A DNA stretch of 64,000 nucleotides from Polaribacter filamentus (GCF_002943715.1 NZ_MQUA01000014.1:1-64000), one strand, 5' to 3'. Shown: positions 1 through 8,509, counted from the stretch's first letter. Translations and numbers: made by a program. Notes: a model not told the origin generated them from the letters alone.

Positions 1-174
1 AAAAATTGTTAGAAAACTATCTTGTAAAGTGTCTTCTGCATCTTGATAATTTCGAGAATATTTTAAACAAACAGCAAATAGTTTACCAGAAAAAAGCTGA
101 TAAACCTCTGCTTGCGCTGCAATTTTTTGTTTGCAACATTCCTTTATAAGTTCTTCTAATTTGATGGTTCTAAT
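1..174 (-). CDS. ECF-type RNA polymerase sigma factor, N-terminal part, runs off the window
   Basis: The minus strand is open from about 174 to the left edge (58 codons). It encodes sigma-70 region 2 sequence: a helix ending LFAVCLKYSRNYQ followed by the core-binding signature DAEDTLQDSFLTIF. This is the ECF region 2.1-2.2 pattern. An in-frame TAA at 177-175 blocks any upstream start, and no ATG, GTG or TTG occurs in the visible frame. The start must therefore be non-canonical: ATT at 174-172, overlapping the stop of the upstream lipoprotein gene, or ATC at 165-163. ATT would couple translation to the preceding gene. The C-terminal half (region 4) lies outside the window. Confidence 0.72.
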   Translation of the reverse strand, partial: MRTIKLEELIKECCKQKIAAQAEVYQLFSGKLFAVCLKYSRNYQDAEDTLQDSFLTIF

Positions 175-577
175 TTACAGGAACTACAACTTCCTCAAAA
201 ATATTTTCACCGTTACTATCCTTTCCTTTATAAAACTTAAAAACATAATCTTCTACTTGTGAAGCTTTTACTGGAATCTTCTTTTCTTCTTGAATAATTG
301 CAAGTGTACAATGAGAATTTAATTCTACGAACGCAGAAATAGCAACAATTCTCGTAGTATCTATAGTTTCATAATATATTTCATTAAAATGATAACATCC
401 ATTTGGCAAAGAATATTTTACTGTAATTGTATCTATTTGACCATAGGTAAAACTTACAGGCGCTATCGCTTCATCTATTGGTAAATAGTCAAACGAATAA
501 TTTAGTTCGTCCTTATCATTGTTTAAACAAGAGTAAAAAACAAGTAATCCAAATAAAAGTAGTGTAAATTTTTTCAT
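170..577 (-). CDS. Small lipoprotein of unknown function (135 aa)
   Basis: The N-terminus is a lipoprotein signal peptide: MKK, a hydrophobic stretch, then a lipobox-like VFYSC with the lipidated Cys at residue 17. The mature part of about 118 residues is acidic at its start and probably beta-rich, with two further Cys (in NGCYHF and NSHCTL) that could form a disulphide. No family was recognised. It lies 15 bp downstream of another lipoprotein gene and its TAG overlaps the probable start of an ECF sigma gene, so the three are probably cotranscribed. A surface or envelope role is inferred only from the signal and context. Confidence 0.7.
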   Translation of the reverse strand: MKKFTLLLFGLLVFYSCLNNDKDELNYSFDYLPIDEAIAPVSFTYGQIDTITVKYSLPNGCYHFNEIYYETIDTTRIVAISAFVELNSHCTLAIIQEEKKIPVKASQVEDYVFKFYKGKDSNGENIFEEVVVPVN

Positions 578-592
578 TTTTTTTTATTTTAA

Positions 593-1306
593 TTAATATA
601 TTAGTGTTGGAATTCCGTTTTGACATTTTACTGAAGTCGGAGGATTTGTAATTGAACAATCTGAAATTAAACCCCATTTAAAGTTAAAATCTTTTTCGGC
701 TTGTGCATATGCTTCTATTTTCTTTAGAAATGAAGCAGTATCTATTTGCGATGAATAGGCAATATAACCTTGAGCACCTCCGCAAGCTTTTGATCCATAA
801 GCAACAAAAGACCAATCAGTAGCATTTAAACAAGAAACACTGTAGGACAAATTTTGAATTTCATTAAATAAATCCATTAAACTTCTATGTTCTATTTCTT
901 GTGACGAAAGTTCTCTTTTTACAACCAATTTTTCTTCTGAAAGTTCTAAAATTCGCCATTGAAAATCTCCTGTAAAAGAAGTTGTGGTTATCTTTACAAG
1001 ACCTTCTTCTGCGAATTCCCAAGTTCCAACATAATCACTAAATGTTAAAGGTGGCGTTCCACACCAACCAGAAGAGCGTTCCGTAAAAATAGCATTTTTT
1101 TTAAATAATATTCCGTAAGAATCATTTGGTAAAGAATTTACTCGAGTAAAAGTTATTTGTTCATCTTGGTAATTAGCCTCTGCCCAATTGCCAATTAATA
1201 AACTATTATTAGGATCTATAATTATTTCATTACTTTGATTGTTAATTTCGCAAGAAAATAGAAAAACTGTAAGAAATAATGATAAAAAGGCTGTTTTAGT
1301 TTTCAT
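593..1306 (-). CDS. Lipoprotein with lipocalin-like N-terminal region (237 aa)
   Basis: A signal peptide with lipobox LFSC (Cys 19) indicates membrane anchoring. Residues 35-140 contain LLIGNW and, later, GTWEF, the two-W pattern of Bacteroidota lipocalin-like lipoproteins. Residues 155-237 form a separate Cys-rich part: SCLNATDW, KACGGAQGYIAYS, SDC and VKCQNG, six Cys in total counting the one in WCGTP. The function is unknown. It is the first gene of the leftward lipoprotein-lipoprotein-sigma cluster and is divergent from the LuxE-like gene, with 76 bp between the two starts. The lipocalin comparison rests on sequence pattern alone. Confidence 0.65.
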   Translation of the reverse strand: MKTKTAFLSLFLTVFLFSCEINNQSNEIIIDPNNSLLIGNWAEANYQDEQITFTRVNSLPNDSYGILFKKNAIFTERSSGWCGTPPLTFSDYVGTWEFAEEGLVKITTTSFTGDFQWRILELSEEKLVVKRELSSQEIEHRSLMDLFNEIQNLSYSVSCLNATDWSFVAYGSKACGGAQGYIAYSSQIDTASFLKKIEAYAQAEKDFNFKWGLISDCSITNPPTSVKCQNGIPTLIY

Positions 1307-1382
1307 AATATTGAGTTCTTTATTATTAGATGAAAAAACTTTGAGAAGGTTGCGTCTAATAATCTTATTTTTGCACTATTCT

Positions 1383-2357
1383 ATGCAAGAAACTATTTTT
1401 AACATAAAGTCTAATGAGCAGTTTACAAAAGCTGCACTTGAAGTTTTTAAACACCAGTTTAAAAACAATAAAGTATATCGTTCTTTTTGCGATTTAATTA
1501 ATAGACACCCTTCGGATGTTACAAAAGTAGCACAAATTCCGTTTTTACCAATTCAGTTTTTTAAGTTAAGAGAAGTACTTTCATCAACAGAAAAAGTAGA
1601 AGAAACTTTTACAAGTTCTGGCACAACAGGAAGTGCTACCAGTAAACATTTTGTAACGGATATTAATTTTTACAAACAGAGTTATTTAAACGGATTTGCG
1701 AATTTTTACGGAAACATTGAAGAATATACTGTACTTGCTTTATTACCAAATTATTTAGAAAGAAATGGCTCTTCTTTGGTTTTTATGGTGGATGATTTAA
1801 TTGCAAAATCTAAAAATTCTGAAAGTGGTTTTTATCTAAATAACTTAGATGAATTGGCGAAAAAACTCCTAAATCTTGATAAAAAAGGGCAAAAAGTATT
1901 GTTGATTGGCGTTTCTTTTGCGTTGTTAGATTTGATTGAAAAATACCAGTTTAAGCTTAAAAACACCATCATTATGGAAACTGGCGGTATGAAGGGGCGA
2001 AGAAAAGAACTCATCAGAAATGAATTGCATCAATTGTTACAAGATGGCTTTGGGGTTGGTGAAATTCACTCAGAATACGGAATGACAGAATTATTAAGTC
2101 AGGCGTATTCTAAGGGAAACGGTGTTTTTGAAACGCCACCTTGGATGAAAATTTTAACCAGAGACACCGAAGATGCTTTAACTATTTTGCCAACAGAAAA
2201 AGCTGGCGGAATTAATATAATCGATTTGGCAAACTACAATTCTTGCTCATTTATTGCCACGCAAGATTTAGGGAAAGTTTACCAAAACGGAACCTTTGAA
2301 ATTATTGGTCGTTTTGATAATTCAGATATTCGAGGTTGTAATTTAATGGTGTTATAG
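1383..2357 (+). CDS. LuxE/PaaK-like acyl-activating (acyl-protein synthetase) family protein
   Basis: This 324-aa protein resembles the acyl-protein synthetase LuxE family, a branch of the ANL adenylating enzymes that activates an acyl group with ATP. The phosphate-binding loop TSSGTTG is at residues 77-83, GMKGRRKE at 202-209 and the conserved YGMTE at 232-236. The frame is open 48 codons further upstream, but ATG 1383 starts the family-like sequence and the longer version would overlap the divergent lipoprotein gene. No luxC/luxD-like partner lies nearby, so a stand-alone acyl transfer or activation role is inferred and the acyl acceptor is unknown. It is followed at 51 bp by the disrupted YHS gene. 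Confidence 0.75.
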   Translation: MQETIFNIKSNEQFTKAALEVFKHQFKNNKVYRSFCDLINRHPSDVTKVAQIPFLPIQFFKLREVLSSTEKVEETFTSSGTTGSATSKHFVTDINFYKQSYLNGFANFYGNIEEYTVLALLPNYLERNGSSLVFMVDDLIAKSKNSESGFYLNNLDELAKKLLNLDKKGQKVLLIGVSFALLDLIEKYQFKLKNTIIMETGGMKGRRKELIRNELHQLLQDGFGVGEIHSEYGMTELLSQAYSKGNGVFETPPWMKILTRDTEDALTILPTEKAGGINIIDLANYNSCSFIATQDLGKVYQNGTFEIIGRFDNSDIRGCNLMVL

Positions 2358-2407
2358 TTTTGTAATGTTCATTTCATTTTATCGACAATTATAAAAATAA
2401 GAACTCA

Positions 2408-2847
2408 ATGAAACACTTTATAACTATTTATTATTATCAACTTCTACTACTTTTTTTGCACAAAACTACAACACTAAACAAGGATTTGTTGCAGAAGGCT
2501 ATGACGTTGTTTCTTATTTTAATAACAAAGCCGAAAAAGGAAATAAAGAATTTACCACAGAATTTGACGAAGTAAAATTTAAGTTTTCATCAAAAGAGAA
2601 TTTAGAAATATTTAAAAAATCTCCTAAAAAATACATTCCGCAATATGGCGGTTATTGTGCCTATGCCCTTGGTGTAAAAGCTGAAAAGGTAGCTGTGAAT
2701 CCTAAAACTTTCGAAATTAGAGATGGCAAATTATACCTATTTTACGATTCTTGGGGAATAAATACATTTGAGTTATGGAAAAAGGAAGGAGCAGAAAAGT
2801 TACAGAAACAAGCAAATAAAAACTGGCTTAAAATAATAGATAATTAA
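2408..2847 (+). pseudogene. Secreted YHS-domain protein gene with a frameshift in the signal peptide
   Basis: From 2428 to the TAA at 2847 the plus strand encodes a complete YHS-domain protein: a signal-peptide end reading LLLSTSTTFFAQN, then GFVAEGYDVVSYF, YGGYCAYALG and a C-terminal FELWKKEGAEKL. This matches the secreted 'YHS domain-containing (seleno)protein' family, thought to bind metal. The frame has no ATG, GTG or TTG start. A good start ATG AAA CAC TTT ATA ACT sits at 2408 in another frame. Joining MKHFIT to LLLSTS needs one extra base near 2426. It may be a real 1-nt deletion or a sequence error. The conserved Cys is an ordinary Cys codon; no in-frame TGA is present. Confidence 0.7.
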
Positions 2848-2879
2848 TATTTTTACTCTTCTAGACCAAAATTTATAAT

Positions 2880-2913
2880 AAAAAAAAAGCTGAATTAATT
2901 CAGCTTTTTTTTA
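2880..2913. terminator. Bidirectional rho-independent terminator
   Basis: A perfect palindrome GCTGAATTAATTCAGC (2889-2904) is flanked by an A-run on the left and a T-run on the right. It can terminate the rightward YHS gene and the leftward tyrS gene, which converge here. Confidence 0.85.
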
Positions 2914-2927
2914 TTATAAAGTTAATG

Positions 2928-4220
2928 TTACTCTACTACTAGTAAATAATATGTTTTTTTACCCCGTTGTAATAACACATATTTATTTGCAATTAAATCT
3001 TCTTTAGTAATTGTAAAATCTTCTTTTACTTTTTCTTTATTTACTGAAATTGCATTTTCGTTTAACGCTCTTCTTGCTTCACCATTAGAATTTAAAAAGT
3101 TAGTTTTTGCTGCTAAAGCGCCAATCATATCCAACCCTTCTTCAACATCAGCAATAGATACAGTTGCTTGTGGTACGCCATCAAACACATCTAAAAAAGT
3201 TTGTTCATCTAAAGACTTCAAATCAGAAGCTGTAGATTTTCCGAATAAAATACTAGACGCTTTTAAAGCATTTTCATACGCCTCTTTTCCATGCGTCATT
3301 ATGGTAACTTCTTCACCTAATTTCTTTTGTAGCAAGCGAAATCCGGGATCTTTTCTGTGTTCAGAAATTAAATTTTCTATCGTTTCTTTGTCTAAAAATG
3401 TAAACTTTTTAATAAAGTTTTCTGCATCTTCATCCGAAGAATTTAACCAATATTGATAAAATTTATAAGGCGATGTTCTATCAGCATTTAACCAAACGTT
3501 TCCTCCTTCTGTTTTTCCAAACTTTGTTCCATCTGCTTTTGTAACTAAAGGAACTGTAATTGCATACGCTTTTCCTTGCGCTTTTCTACGAATTAATTCT
3601 GTTCCAGTAGTAATATTTCCCCACTGATCTGAACCACCCATTTGCAGTTTACAATTTTTCTCTTGGTACAAGTGATAAAAATCGTATCCTTGAAATAATT
3701 GGTAGGTAAATTCGGTAAAACTCATTCCTTCAGAAGATTCAGAACTCAACCGTTTCTTTACAGAATCTTTTGCCATCATGTAATTTACAGTAATATGTTT
3801 TCCTGTATCTCTTACAAAATCGATTAATGAAATATCTTTCATCCAATCGTAATTGTTTACCAGTTCCGCTTTGTTTTCTACGGACGCATCAAAATCTAAA
3901 AACCGTTCTAAGTTTTCTCTAACACCAGCAATATTTTTAGCTAAAGTAGCTTCATCTAATAAATTACGTTCTGCAGATTTTCCAGAAGGATCGCCAACCA
4001 TACCAGTCGCTCCACCAATTAAAGCAATAGGATTATGGCCTGCATTTTGAAAATGTTTCAAAATAAAAATTTGAACCAAGCTACCAATATGCAGTGAGTC
4101 TGCAGTTGGATCAAAACCAATATATCCAGCAGTTTTATTTTTTAGTAAATATTCTTCTGTATCTGGCATAATATCGTGCAATAGTCCACGCCAGCGTAAT
4201 TCTTCAACAAAATTTGTCAT
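2928..4220 (-). CDS. tyrS: Tyrosyl-tRNA synthetase
   Basis: This class I aminoacyl-tRNA synthetase (430 aa) charges tRNA-Tyr in the cytoplasm. The HIGH-type motif HIGS is at residues 44-47, the KMSKS-type loop KFGKT at 233-237, and the tyrosine-pocket segment QMGGSDQWGN at about 193-202. The C-terminal 70-80 residues are an S4-like RNA-binding domain ending at the chain end. The length matches bacterial TyrRS. It is a single gene, with a terminator just beyond its stop and 163 bp of noncoding DNA upstream. Confidence 0.97.
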   Translation of the reverse strand: MTNFVEELRWRGLLHDIMPDTEEYLLKNKTAGYIGFDPTADSLHIGSLVQIFILKHFQNAGHNPIALIGGATGMVGDPSGKSAERNLLDEATLAKNIAGVRENLERFLDFDASVENKAELVNNYDWMKDISLIDFVRDTGKHITVNYMMAKDSVKKRLSSESSEGMSFTEFTYQLFQGYDFYHLYQEKNCKLQMGGSDQWGNITTGTELIRRKAQGKAYAITVPLVTKADGTKFGKTEGGNVWLNADRTSPYKFYQYWLNSSDEDAENFIKKFTFLDKETIENLISEHRKDPGFRLLQKKLGEEVTIMTHGKEAYENALKASSILFGKSTASDLKSLDEQTFLDVFDGVPQATVSIADVEEGLDMIGALAAKTNFLNSNGEARRALNENAISVNKEKVKEDFTITKEDLIANKYVLLQRGKKTYYLLVVE

Positions 4221-4255
4221 TATAAATCTATAATTAATTTAAAATATGTCTGTTA

Positions 4256-4275
4256 AACTTAGCTTATCGAAGTTT
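4256..4275. repeat. Short dispersed intergenic repeat, copy 1
   Basis: The word ACTTAGCTTATCGAAGT resembles ACTAAGCTTGTCGAAGT at 9961-9977. Both copies are in noncoding gaps. The core is related to the AAGCTTGTCGAAG word that I associate with intergenic repeats of flavobacteria; that association is from memory and not tested. Confidence 0.35.
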
Positions 4276-4383
4276 TTTTATCGATTTCCAAACTCTAAAT
4301 TCAACATTGTTAAACAAGTTAAATAACTACTTTTTAACGCTACAAAGATAAACTTATCAATGAAAAAATCATAAATTAGCACT

Positions 4384-5397
4384 ATGATTTTAGTTACTGG
4401 AGGCACGGGTTTGGTTGGTTCGCATTTATTGTATCATTTAAGTTTACAAAATGATACAATTAGAGCTGTTTATAGAACAGAATCGTCTTTAGTAAAGGTG
4501 AAAAATGTCTTTTCTTTTTATACGGATGACAAAAATTTATTCAATAAAATTGAATGGTTTTTAGCCGATATTACCGATGTTCCTTCTATGATTCCCGCTT
4601 TTTTTGATGTAACACACGTGTATCATTGTGCTGCATTTATTTCCTTTAACCCAAAGGATTATCGAGAAATGCGAAAAATAAATATTCATGGAACTGCAAT
4701 TATTGTAAATCTTTGTATTGATGCAAAAATTGATAAATTGTGTTATGTGAGTTCTATTGCGACTGTTGGAAATTCGTTAAAAGGAGATCTCAGTACCGAA
4801 GAACACGAATGGAATAAAGAGCTAAATAATAGCGGCTATTCTATTACCAAATTTGGTGCAGAAATGGAAGTTTGGCGGGCAAGTCAAGAAGGTGTTGATG
4901 TAGTAATTGTAAGCCCCGGAGTTATTTTAGGAAGTGGCTTTTGGACTGCTGGCTCAGGAAAATTATTCTCTCAAGTGTATAACGGATTTCAATTTTATAC
5001 CGAAGGAATTACTGGTTTTGTGTCTGTGCAAGATGTTGTAAAACCAATGATTTTGTTAATGAATTCCGATGTTAAAAACGAACGTTTTATTTTAGTTTCT
5101 CAAAACAAATCATTTAAAGAAATCTTCTTTTTAATTGCAGATGCTTTTGGTAAAAAACGACCCTCTAAAAAAATAAAATCCTGGCAAACCAATATCTTTT
5201 GGCGAGTTGCTTGGCTCCTATCAAAAATTACAGGAAAAGAACCTTTATTAAGTAAATATTCGGCTAGATCTGCACATGCAGTTTCTAAATATTCATCAGA
5301 AAAAATAGAAAAAATACTTAATTTTAAATTTGAAAAAACAGAAAAATCAGTTGAAGAGATTTGTAAAAACTATATTAAAGAGCATTCTTTACCTTAA
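4384..5397 (+). CDS. Extended short-chain dehydrogenase / NAD-dependent epimerase
   Basis: The 337-aa protein has the extended-SDR fold. The Rossmann glycine motif GGTGLVG is at residues 6-12, and the catalytic Y152-x3-K156 pair lies in GYSITKFGAE. The sequence resembles dihydroflavonol-4-reductase-like and NAD-dependent epimerase/dehydratase members, but the substrate cannot be assigned. It is convergent with the DUF4296 lipoprotein gene and the two stop ends overlap by 23 bp, with no obvious terminator between them. Confidence 0.88.
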   Translation: MILVTGGTGLVGSHLLYHLSLQNDTIRAVYRTESSLVKVKNVFSFYTDDKNLFNKIEWFLADITDVPSMIPAFFDVTHVYHCAAFISFNPKDYREMRKINIHGTAIIVNLCIDAKIDKLCYVSSIATVGNSLKGDLSTEEHEWNKELNNSGYSITKFGAEMEVWRASQEGVDVVIVSPGVILGSGFWTAGSGKLFSQVYNGFQFYTEGITGFVSVQDVVKPMILLMNSDVKNERFILVSQNKSFKEIFFLIADAFGKKRPSKKIKSWQTNIFWRVAWLLSKITGKEPLLSKYSARSAHAVSKYSSEKIEKILNFKFEKTEKSVEEICKNYIKEHSLP

Positions 5398-5833
5398 AAT
5401 CTTTTTTATTTAACACCAAACTATCCTCTTTTATGTTATTTTTCTTAATTTCCCTAACCTTGTTTAGAGAGTCATTTCGTATCGAATCTCGTCTAGTATT
5501 TATATCGTCGTATATTTTTTTCTCTTTTTCTAAGCTAGCTTTCGCGTCCTCAAAAATTTCTTGATACAAATCTATTTTAGACATATAATACACATTACTA
5601 GTTTGAAAACGGGCACTATCAATTTTAAATTGATCGTAGACCAAAGACATGTATTCAATCTTAGTTTCTAGATTCTTATTTTTAACATATTTAGCGGAAG
5701 ATGCAATCATCATTTCTTGAATTAAAAGACGCATTGTATCTCTGGGAATTAAGTCTTTTGGTTCTTCTAAAATAGTATTACTTGTGCAAGAAACCAAAAA
5801 TATAAAAATTAATAAATAACTTATTTTCTTCAT
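5375..5833 (-). CDS. DUF4296 lipoprotein
   Basis: The start MKKISYLLIF at 5833 gives a 152-aa lipoprotein with lipobox LVSC. A longer open frame upstream would run into the dihydroorotase gene and lacks a signal at its N-terminus. The region IPRDTMRLLIQEM through LYQEIFEDAK matches the Bacteroidota-specific DUF4296 family, whose function is unknown. It starts 1 bp after the dihydroorotase stop, so the two are almost certainly one transcript. The C-terminal third is highly charged and probably helical. Confidence 0.82.
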   Translation of the reverse strand: MKKISYLLIFIFLVSCTSNTILEEPKDLIPRDTMRLLIQEMMIASSAKYVKNKNLETKIEYMSLVYDQFKIDSARFQTSNVYYMSKIDLYQEIFEDAKASLEKEKKIYDDINTRRDSIRNDSLNKVREIKKNNIKEDSLVLNKKDFKVKNAL

Positions 5834-5834
5834 T

Positions 5835-7181
5835 TTAACGATTAAAAGTGATGCGTTTTCCTTTAATTTCATCATTAAAAACACCATTATTATAAATTAA
5901 ATTTCCATTCACAAATGTGTGCGTTATGGTGGATGAAAATGTTGTTCCTTCAAAAGGAGACCAGCCGCATTTGTATAAGAGATTATCTCTAGAAACAGTT
6001 TGTGGTTTGTTCGTGTCAATTAAAACGATATCAGCAAAATAACCTTCTTTTATAAATCCGCGTTTTTCTATTTGAAATAATTTTGCAGGATTATGGCTCA
6101 TTTTTTCAACTGCTTTTTCAATTGAAATTATGCCTTCTTTTACTTTCTCTAAAATTGCAACGATTGCATGTTGTACAAGCGGTCCACCACTTGGCGCTTT
6201 TAAATACTTATTACTTTTTTCTTCTAAAGTGTGTGGTGCATGGTCTGTCGCAATAACATCAATTCTGTCATCTAACAAAGCCTCCCATAAACCCAACCTG
6301 TCTGCCTCTGTTTTTACCGCAGGATTCCATTTAATATGCGTTCCTTTTTCTTCATAATCTTTATCTGAAAACCACAAATGATGAATACAAACTTCTGATG
6401 TAATTTGCTTTTCTTCTAAAGGAATGTCGTTTCTAAAAAGACGCGTTTCTTTAGCAGTGGATAAGTGAAAAACGTGCAACCTTGCTCCTGTTTTCTTAGC
6501 CAGTTCAATTGCTTTGGATGAAGACAAATAACATGCGGCTTCACTTCTAATTATTGGATGATATTTTATAGGAATATCTTCGCCATATTTTTCAATAAAC
6601 TCTTCCGTGTTTTTTCTGATGGTCGCTTCGTCTTCGCAATGCACAGAAATAATCATTTTGGTTGATGAGAAAATTTTTTCTAAAATTTCTTCATTATCCA
6701 CCAACATATTTCCGGTAGACGACCCCAAAAATAATTTAATTCCGGCTACTTTTTTAGAATCCGTTTTTAATAATTCTTCTAAATTATCGTTGGTACCACC
6801 AAACATAAAAGAATAATTTGCGTACGAATCTTTTGCAGCAATTGTAAATTTATCTTCTAATAATTTCTGAGTGGTCGCTTGCGGAACTGTGTTTGGCATT
6901 TCTATAAAAGTTGTAATTCCGCCAGCAATAGCAGCTCTACTTTCTGCTGCAATATTCCCTTTGTGTGTTAAACCAGGTTCTCTAAAATGCACTTGATCGT
7001 CTATAAAACCCGGAATTAAATACTTCCCATCCGCATTAATAATTTCTACATTGACGGGAGCTTTTATTTCTGATGAAATTTGTTTTATAATTTCATTTTC
7101 AATGAGAACATCACCTAAAAAAATAGTATTTTCATTTACAATTTTTGCGTTTTTTATTAAAATTGATTTCTTCATTCTCAT
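5835..7181 (-). CDS. pyrC: Dihydroorotase (class I type)
   Basis: This amidohydrolase interconverts carbamoyl-aspartate and dihydroorotate in pyrimidine synthesis. Family marks: FREPGLTHKG after the metal motif, EMPNT (94-98), a probable carbamylated K149 in GIKLFLGSS, H181 in SVHCED, H236 in LHVFH, and the catalytic D313 in ATDHAPH. The usual DxHxH metal motif reads D61-D-Q63-V-H65 here, so the first His is Gln. I recall this form from other Bacteroidota. Either Met1 or Met3 may start translation. It sits in the GT2-GNAT-dihydroorotase-DUF4296 operon. Confidence 0.9.
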   Translation of the reverse strand: MRMKKSILIKNAKIVNENTIFLGDVLIENEIIKQISSEIKAPVNVEIINADGKYLIPGFIDDQVHFREPGLTHKGNIAAESRAAIAGGITTFIEMPNTVPQATTQKLLEDKFTIAAKDSYANYSFMFGGTNDNLEELLKTDSKKVAGIKLFLGSSTGNMLVDNEEILEKIFSSTKMIISVHCEDEATIRKNTEEFIEKYGEDIPIKYHPIIRSEAACYLSSSKAIELAKKTGARLHVFHLSTAKETRLFRNDIPLEEKQITSEVCIHHLWFSDKDYEEKGTHIKWNPAVKTEADRLGLWEALLDDRIDVIATDHAPHTLEEKSNKYLKAPSGGPLVQHAIVAILEKVKEGIISIEKAVEKMSHNPAKLFQIEKRGFIKEGYFADIVLIDTNKPQTVSRDNLLYKCGWSPFEGTTFSSTITHTFVNGNLIYNNGVFNDEIKGKRITFNR

Positions 7182-7263
7182 TATTATTTAATAGCAATTA
7201 CACAAAGGTTTTCGCAAACTTTATTATTGATGTTTTTAATGTTATGCCTAATTAATCGCGTTT

Positions 7264-7731
7264 TTAAATATCCATTCTCATATTTACTAAACTCTTTATA
7301 AGTCCGAATCTTTCATAAGCTTTTATAGCGCCAACATTGTTACTATACACATCTAGCCTTAGCTCTTTCAAGTCTTTTTCTTTTGCCCAGCCTTTTAAAG
7401 ATTCTAAAATTAGACTGCTAATTCTTTGTCCTCTAAACGCAGGTTTTACAAATATAAAACCAATATAACCATGCTTTAAATTTTTATGATATTCTTTAGA
7501 ATCCTCTAATCTAATATATCCAGAAGCAACTAATTCATCATTAAGAACCCCAACAATTAAATGACTTTTTTTCGAAGTAATTAATTGCGGAATATTATAA
7601 TAACACAAATCACCATCCGCCAAAAAAGAATCTAAAGGTCTTTCGAACCCTATAACTCCTTGTTCAAATTGTAACAAAGTTTCTAAATCATCTAAATTTG
7701 CAGTTCTAATAGAAATAGGTTTGTTTATCAT
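7264..7731 (-). CDS. GNAT family N-acetyltransferase
   Basis: The 155-aa protein has the acetyl-CoA binding pattern of GNAT motif A, FVKPAFRGQRISSLILE, followed by a YSNNVGAIKAYERFGL motif B. The substrate is unknown. Its ATG immediately follows the stop of the upstream glycosyltransferase gene with no spacer, so it is translationally linked to that gene. The dihydroorotase gene follows 82 bp downstream. Confidence 0.85.
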   Translation of the reverse strand: MINKPISIRTANLDDLETLLQFEQGVIGFERPLDSFLADGDLCYYNIPQLITSKKSHLIVGVLNDELVASGYIRLEDSKEYHKNLKHGYIGFIFVKPAFRGQRISSLILESLKGWAKEKDLKELRLDVYSNNVGAIKAYERFGLIKSLVNMRMDI

Positions 7732-8451
7732 TTATTTTGGTAAGCCTTTTAAACGCATTCTTATTACTCCAAAAAGTGCTTCAAACACAATATTTCCGCT
7801 CATTTTAGACGTTCCTAAAGTTCTGTCAGTGAAAATAACTGAAACTTCTTTTATATTAAATTTATGTTTCCAAGCTTTAAATTTCATTTCAATTTGAAAA
7901 GCATAACCAGCAAACCTAATTTTATCAAGATTAATGGTTTCTAACACATTTCTTTTCCAACAAACAAAGCCTGCAGTTGTGTCAAAAACCGGAATTCTGG
8001 TTATAAAACGCACATATTTTGATGCAAAATAAGATAAAAGTACTCGTTTCATTGGCCAATTAACAACATTTACACCTTGCGAATATCTTGACCCAATAGA
8101 AACATCTGCGCCGTCTTTATAACACTTATTATATAAACGAATTAAATCTTTTGGATTGTGAGAAAAATCGGCATCCATTTCTATAATATAATTGTATTTT
8201 TTTTCAATTGCCCACCTAAATCCATGAATATAAGCACTTCCTAAGCCGTGTTTACCAATTCTTTTTTCTAAAAAAAGCTGTTTTGGAAATTCCGTAATAA
8301 GATTTTTAACAATTTCTGAAGTTCCATCTGGAGAATTGTCATCAACAATTAAGATATGAAATGCTTTTCTTTGATTGAAAGTGGCTCTTATAATAGCTTC
8401 AATATTTTCTTTTTCGTTGTAAGTGGGGATAATAACTAATGAATCAGACAT
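7732..8451 (-). CDS. Glycosyltransferase family 2, polyprenol-phosphate mannosyltransferase-like
   Basis: Starting at MSDSLVIIPTYNE gives 239 aa with a compact GT-A domain: IVDDNSPDGT (residues 35-44) binds the nucleotide sugar and DADFSH (93-98) carries the metal-binding DxD. The order and length fit the dolichol/polyprenol monophosphomannose synthase family, which moves mannose from GDP-mannose to a lipid carrier. No C-terminal membrane segment is visible. A longer reading to 8490 adds an unlikely hydrophobic leader. It is the first gene of the leftward operon ending in DUF4296. Confidence 0.88.
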   Translation of the reverse strand: MSDSLVIIPTYNEKENIEAIIRATFNQRKAFHILIVDDNSPDGTSEIVKNLITEFPKQLFLEKRIGKHGLGSAYIHGFRWAIEKKYNYIIEMDADFSHNPKDLIRLYNKCYKDGADVSIGSRYSQGVNVVNWPMKRVLLSYFASKYVRFITRIPVFDTTAGFVCWKRNVLETINLDKIRFAGYAFQIEMKFKAWKHKFNIKEVSVIFTDRTLGTSKMSGNIVFEALFGVIRMRLKGLPK

Positions 8452-8479
8452 AAATAAATAATATATGTAAGTAAGAAAA

Positions 8480-8509
8480 CAAATATACATTATATAATTA
8501 CTAATTTTG
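8480..8509. promoter_or_regulatory. Divergent -7 boxes between GT2 and DUF4271
   Basis: Two exact matches to the Bacteroidota -7 box TAnnTTTG lie back to back: TATATTTG on the minus strand (8487-8480), serving the GT2 operon, and TAATTTTG on the plus strand (8502-8509), serving DUF4271/hemD. No clear -33 TTG was found for either, so confidence is low. Confidence 0.35.

Noticed and set aside
1239-1382. N-terminal extension of the LuxE-like frame
   Set aside because: It overlaps the divergent lipoprotein gene and looks unrelated to the family; the ATG at 1383 is the better start.
2408-2847. YHS gene as a selenoprotein or programmed frameshift gene
   Set aside because: No in-frame TGA or selenocysteine signal is visible, and no slippery sequence with a following stem was found at the shift.
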